Notes under the pieces: generated by a model
Seen by the model: only the letters and a program-made list of their open reading frames with translations
Database searches by the model: none
What the model was told of the DNA's origin: nothing
Shown: positions 13,164 through 13,976 of the stretch, piece by piece
Numbering within the stretch: position 1 is the stretch's first letter
How the letters are laid out: every line of letters begins with the position of its first letter
Program-made: the position numbers and the translations under genes
Assembly (NCBI GenBank): GCA_945952575.1
Contig: CAMFIY010000035.1
Coordinates: forward strand, 1 to 13,976
Direction: 5' to 3'
From: an uncultured Leucobacter sp.
Lineage (GTDB): Bacteria; Actinomycetota; Actinomycetes; Actinomycetales; Microbacteriaceae
Length of the DNA stretch: 13,976 nt

Positions 13164-13976
13164 ATGACCGGCGAACCTGTCCGCACAGACTCGCGCAACG
13201 ATCGCGATCCCGCCCGCGCGCACTGGATGGAGCTGTTCTTCGACCTGATCTTCGTCGCCCTCGTCGCCCAGCTGGCCGGCGGCCTGCACGAGGAGCCGAC
13301 GCTCGCGGCGCTGGTGCTCTTCACCGCGCTCTTCGCCTCGGTCTGGTGGTCCTGGGTCAATCTCACGTTCACGATCAACGTCATGTCGTGGCTCACGCGC
13401 CGGCAGCTGGCCGGCGTCATGCTCGCCGCCATGGCAGCCGTCGGAGCCATCGCGGTCGCCGCACCCGAAGCGATCGGCGAGCGCGCCTGGCTGTTCGCCG
13501 CAGGCAACGCCGCGCTGCGCTTCATCCTGCTGGGGCTCTGGGTCTCGCTCTCGTGGAGCAACGGCACCGCGTCGCGCATCCGGATCCTCGCCTACAACGG
13601 CGCCACGGGCCTGCTCTGGTTCGCGTCCATCTGGGTGCCGGCTCCGTGGAGTTTCGCGCTCTGGGCCGCGGCGATCGTCGCGGAGGTCGCGCTGCTCCTC
13701 ACGAACAGCCGCACCTGGCCCGATCGGATGCTGCCGCGCATGAACATGGAGCATCTGTCCGAACGGTTCGGGCTGCTGGTCGTGATCGTTCTCGGCGAGT
13801 CGGTGCTCGCGACCGTGGTCGCGCTGAGCGGGTCGTGGAACCCCGTCTCGGGCGCCGTCGCAGCGCTCGGGCTGGCCGCCCTGGCCGCCCTCGCCTGGTC
13901 GTTCTTCATGTACGGCACCGACGTGATGCAGGCCGGTCTCGAACGGCTGCAGGGGGCGGGGAGCTACCGCGGCATC
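13164..13976 (+). CDS. ltrA: LtrA family membrane protein (low temperature requirement protein A; C-terminus outside window)
   Basis: The first 271 residues of a multi-pass inner-membrane protein; the reading frame runs off the right edge. The diagnostic N-terminal block HWMELFFDLIFVALVAQL (20-37) and the later HLSERFGLLVVIVLGES block (encoded about 13752-13802) are signatures of the LtrA family. At least six hydrophobic segments are visible, including ALVLFTALFASVWWSW, VMLAAMAAVGAIAVAA and VAALGLAALAALAWSFF. The start ATG follows GGAGG with 4-nt spacing; the preceding DinB gene ends 25 nt upstream. The family's biochemical role is unknown beyond its original link to growth at low temperature in Listeria. 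Confidence 0.9.
   Translation, partial: MTGEPVRTDSRNDRDPARAHWMELFFDLIFVALVAQLAGGLHEEPTLAALVLFTALFASVWWSWVNLTFTINVMSWLTRRQLAGVMLAAMAAVGAIAVAAPEAIGERAWLFAAGNAALRFILLGLWVSLSWSNGTASRIRILAYNGATGLLWFASIWVPAPWSFALWAAAIVAEVALLLTNSRTWPDRMLPRMNMEHLSERFGLLVVIVLGESVLATVVALSGSWNPVSGAVAALGLAALAALAWSFFMYGTDVMQAGLERLQGAGSYRGI

Overview
This window is G+C-rich DNA with densely packed genes. The gene families (DUF664-type DinB protein, LtrA membrane protein, tRNA without an encoded CCA, a probable leaderless promoter, Tat-exported solute-binding protein) point to an actinomycete. A Microbacteriaceae-like member fits best, but the sequence alone does not prove the genus.

Positions 1 to about 11,590 hold a catabolic gene cluster made of four transcription units. 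(1) Leftward from 672: a Tat-exported branched-chain-amino-acid/amide-type solute-binding protein, cut by the left edge. (2) Leftward from 4032: a classical SDR, a translationally coupled SDR that has lost all its catalytic residues, and a regulator that joins a LuxR-type DNA-binding domain to a complete cytoplasmic solute-binding-protein domain. (3) Rightward from 4293: hyuA, hyuB, a NodB-family amide/imide hydrolase and a C45 (penicillin acyltransferase-like) N-terminal-nucleophile hydrolase. (4) Leftward from 11514: two more intact SDRs, converging on unit 3.

The most striking observation is regulatory. Upstream of each of the four units lies a near-palindromic box, TMSGTCRWWYRACNSAT. In every case it is followed after exactly 21 bp by a -10-like hexamer of the form YAGNNT (TAGCGT, CAGAAT, CAGAGT, TAGGGT). 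No good -35 element was seen with proper spacing. The box centre falls near -42 from the predicted start, which is class II activator geometry. The LuxR/solute-binding fusion is the obvious candidate activator. Its sensor domain is visibly paralogous to the solute-binding protein at the left edge, so transporter and regulator probably recognise the same or a related compound. Together these suggest a self-contained regulon: capture the compound outside, sense it inside, then process it with several C-N bond hydrolases and dehydrogenases. The substrate cannot be read from the sequence. An amide, cyclic imide/hydantoin or N-acyl compound with a secondary alcohol or ketone would fit.

From 11,636 rightward the content looks like ordinary chromosomal housekeeping: an acyl-CoA thioesterase-like gene (leftward), tRNA-Val(UAC), a DinB/DUF664 gene with a probable leaderless promoter, and the 5' part of an ltrA-like membrane protein gene cut by the right edge. 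No mobile element, CRISPR array, rRNA or phage gene was seen. No gene-free stretch exceeds 300 bases; the longest is the 260-bp divergent promoter region 4033-4292, which holds two of the boxes.
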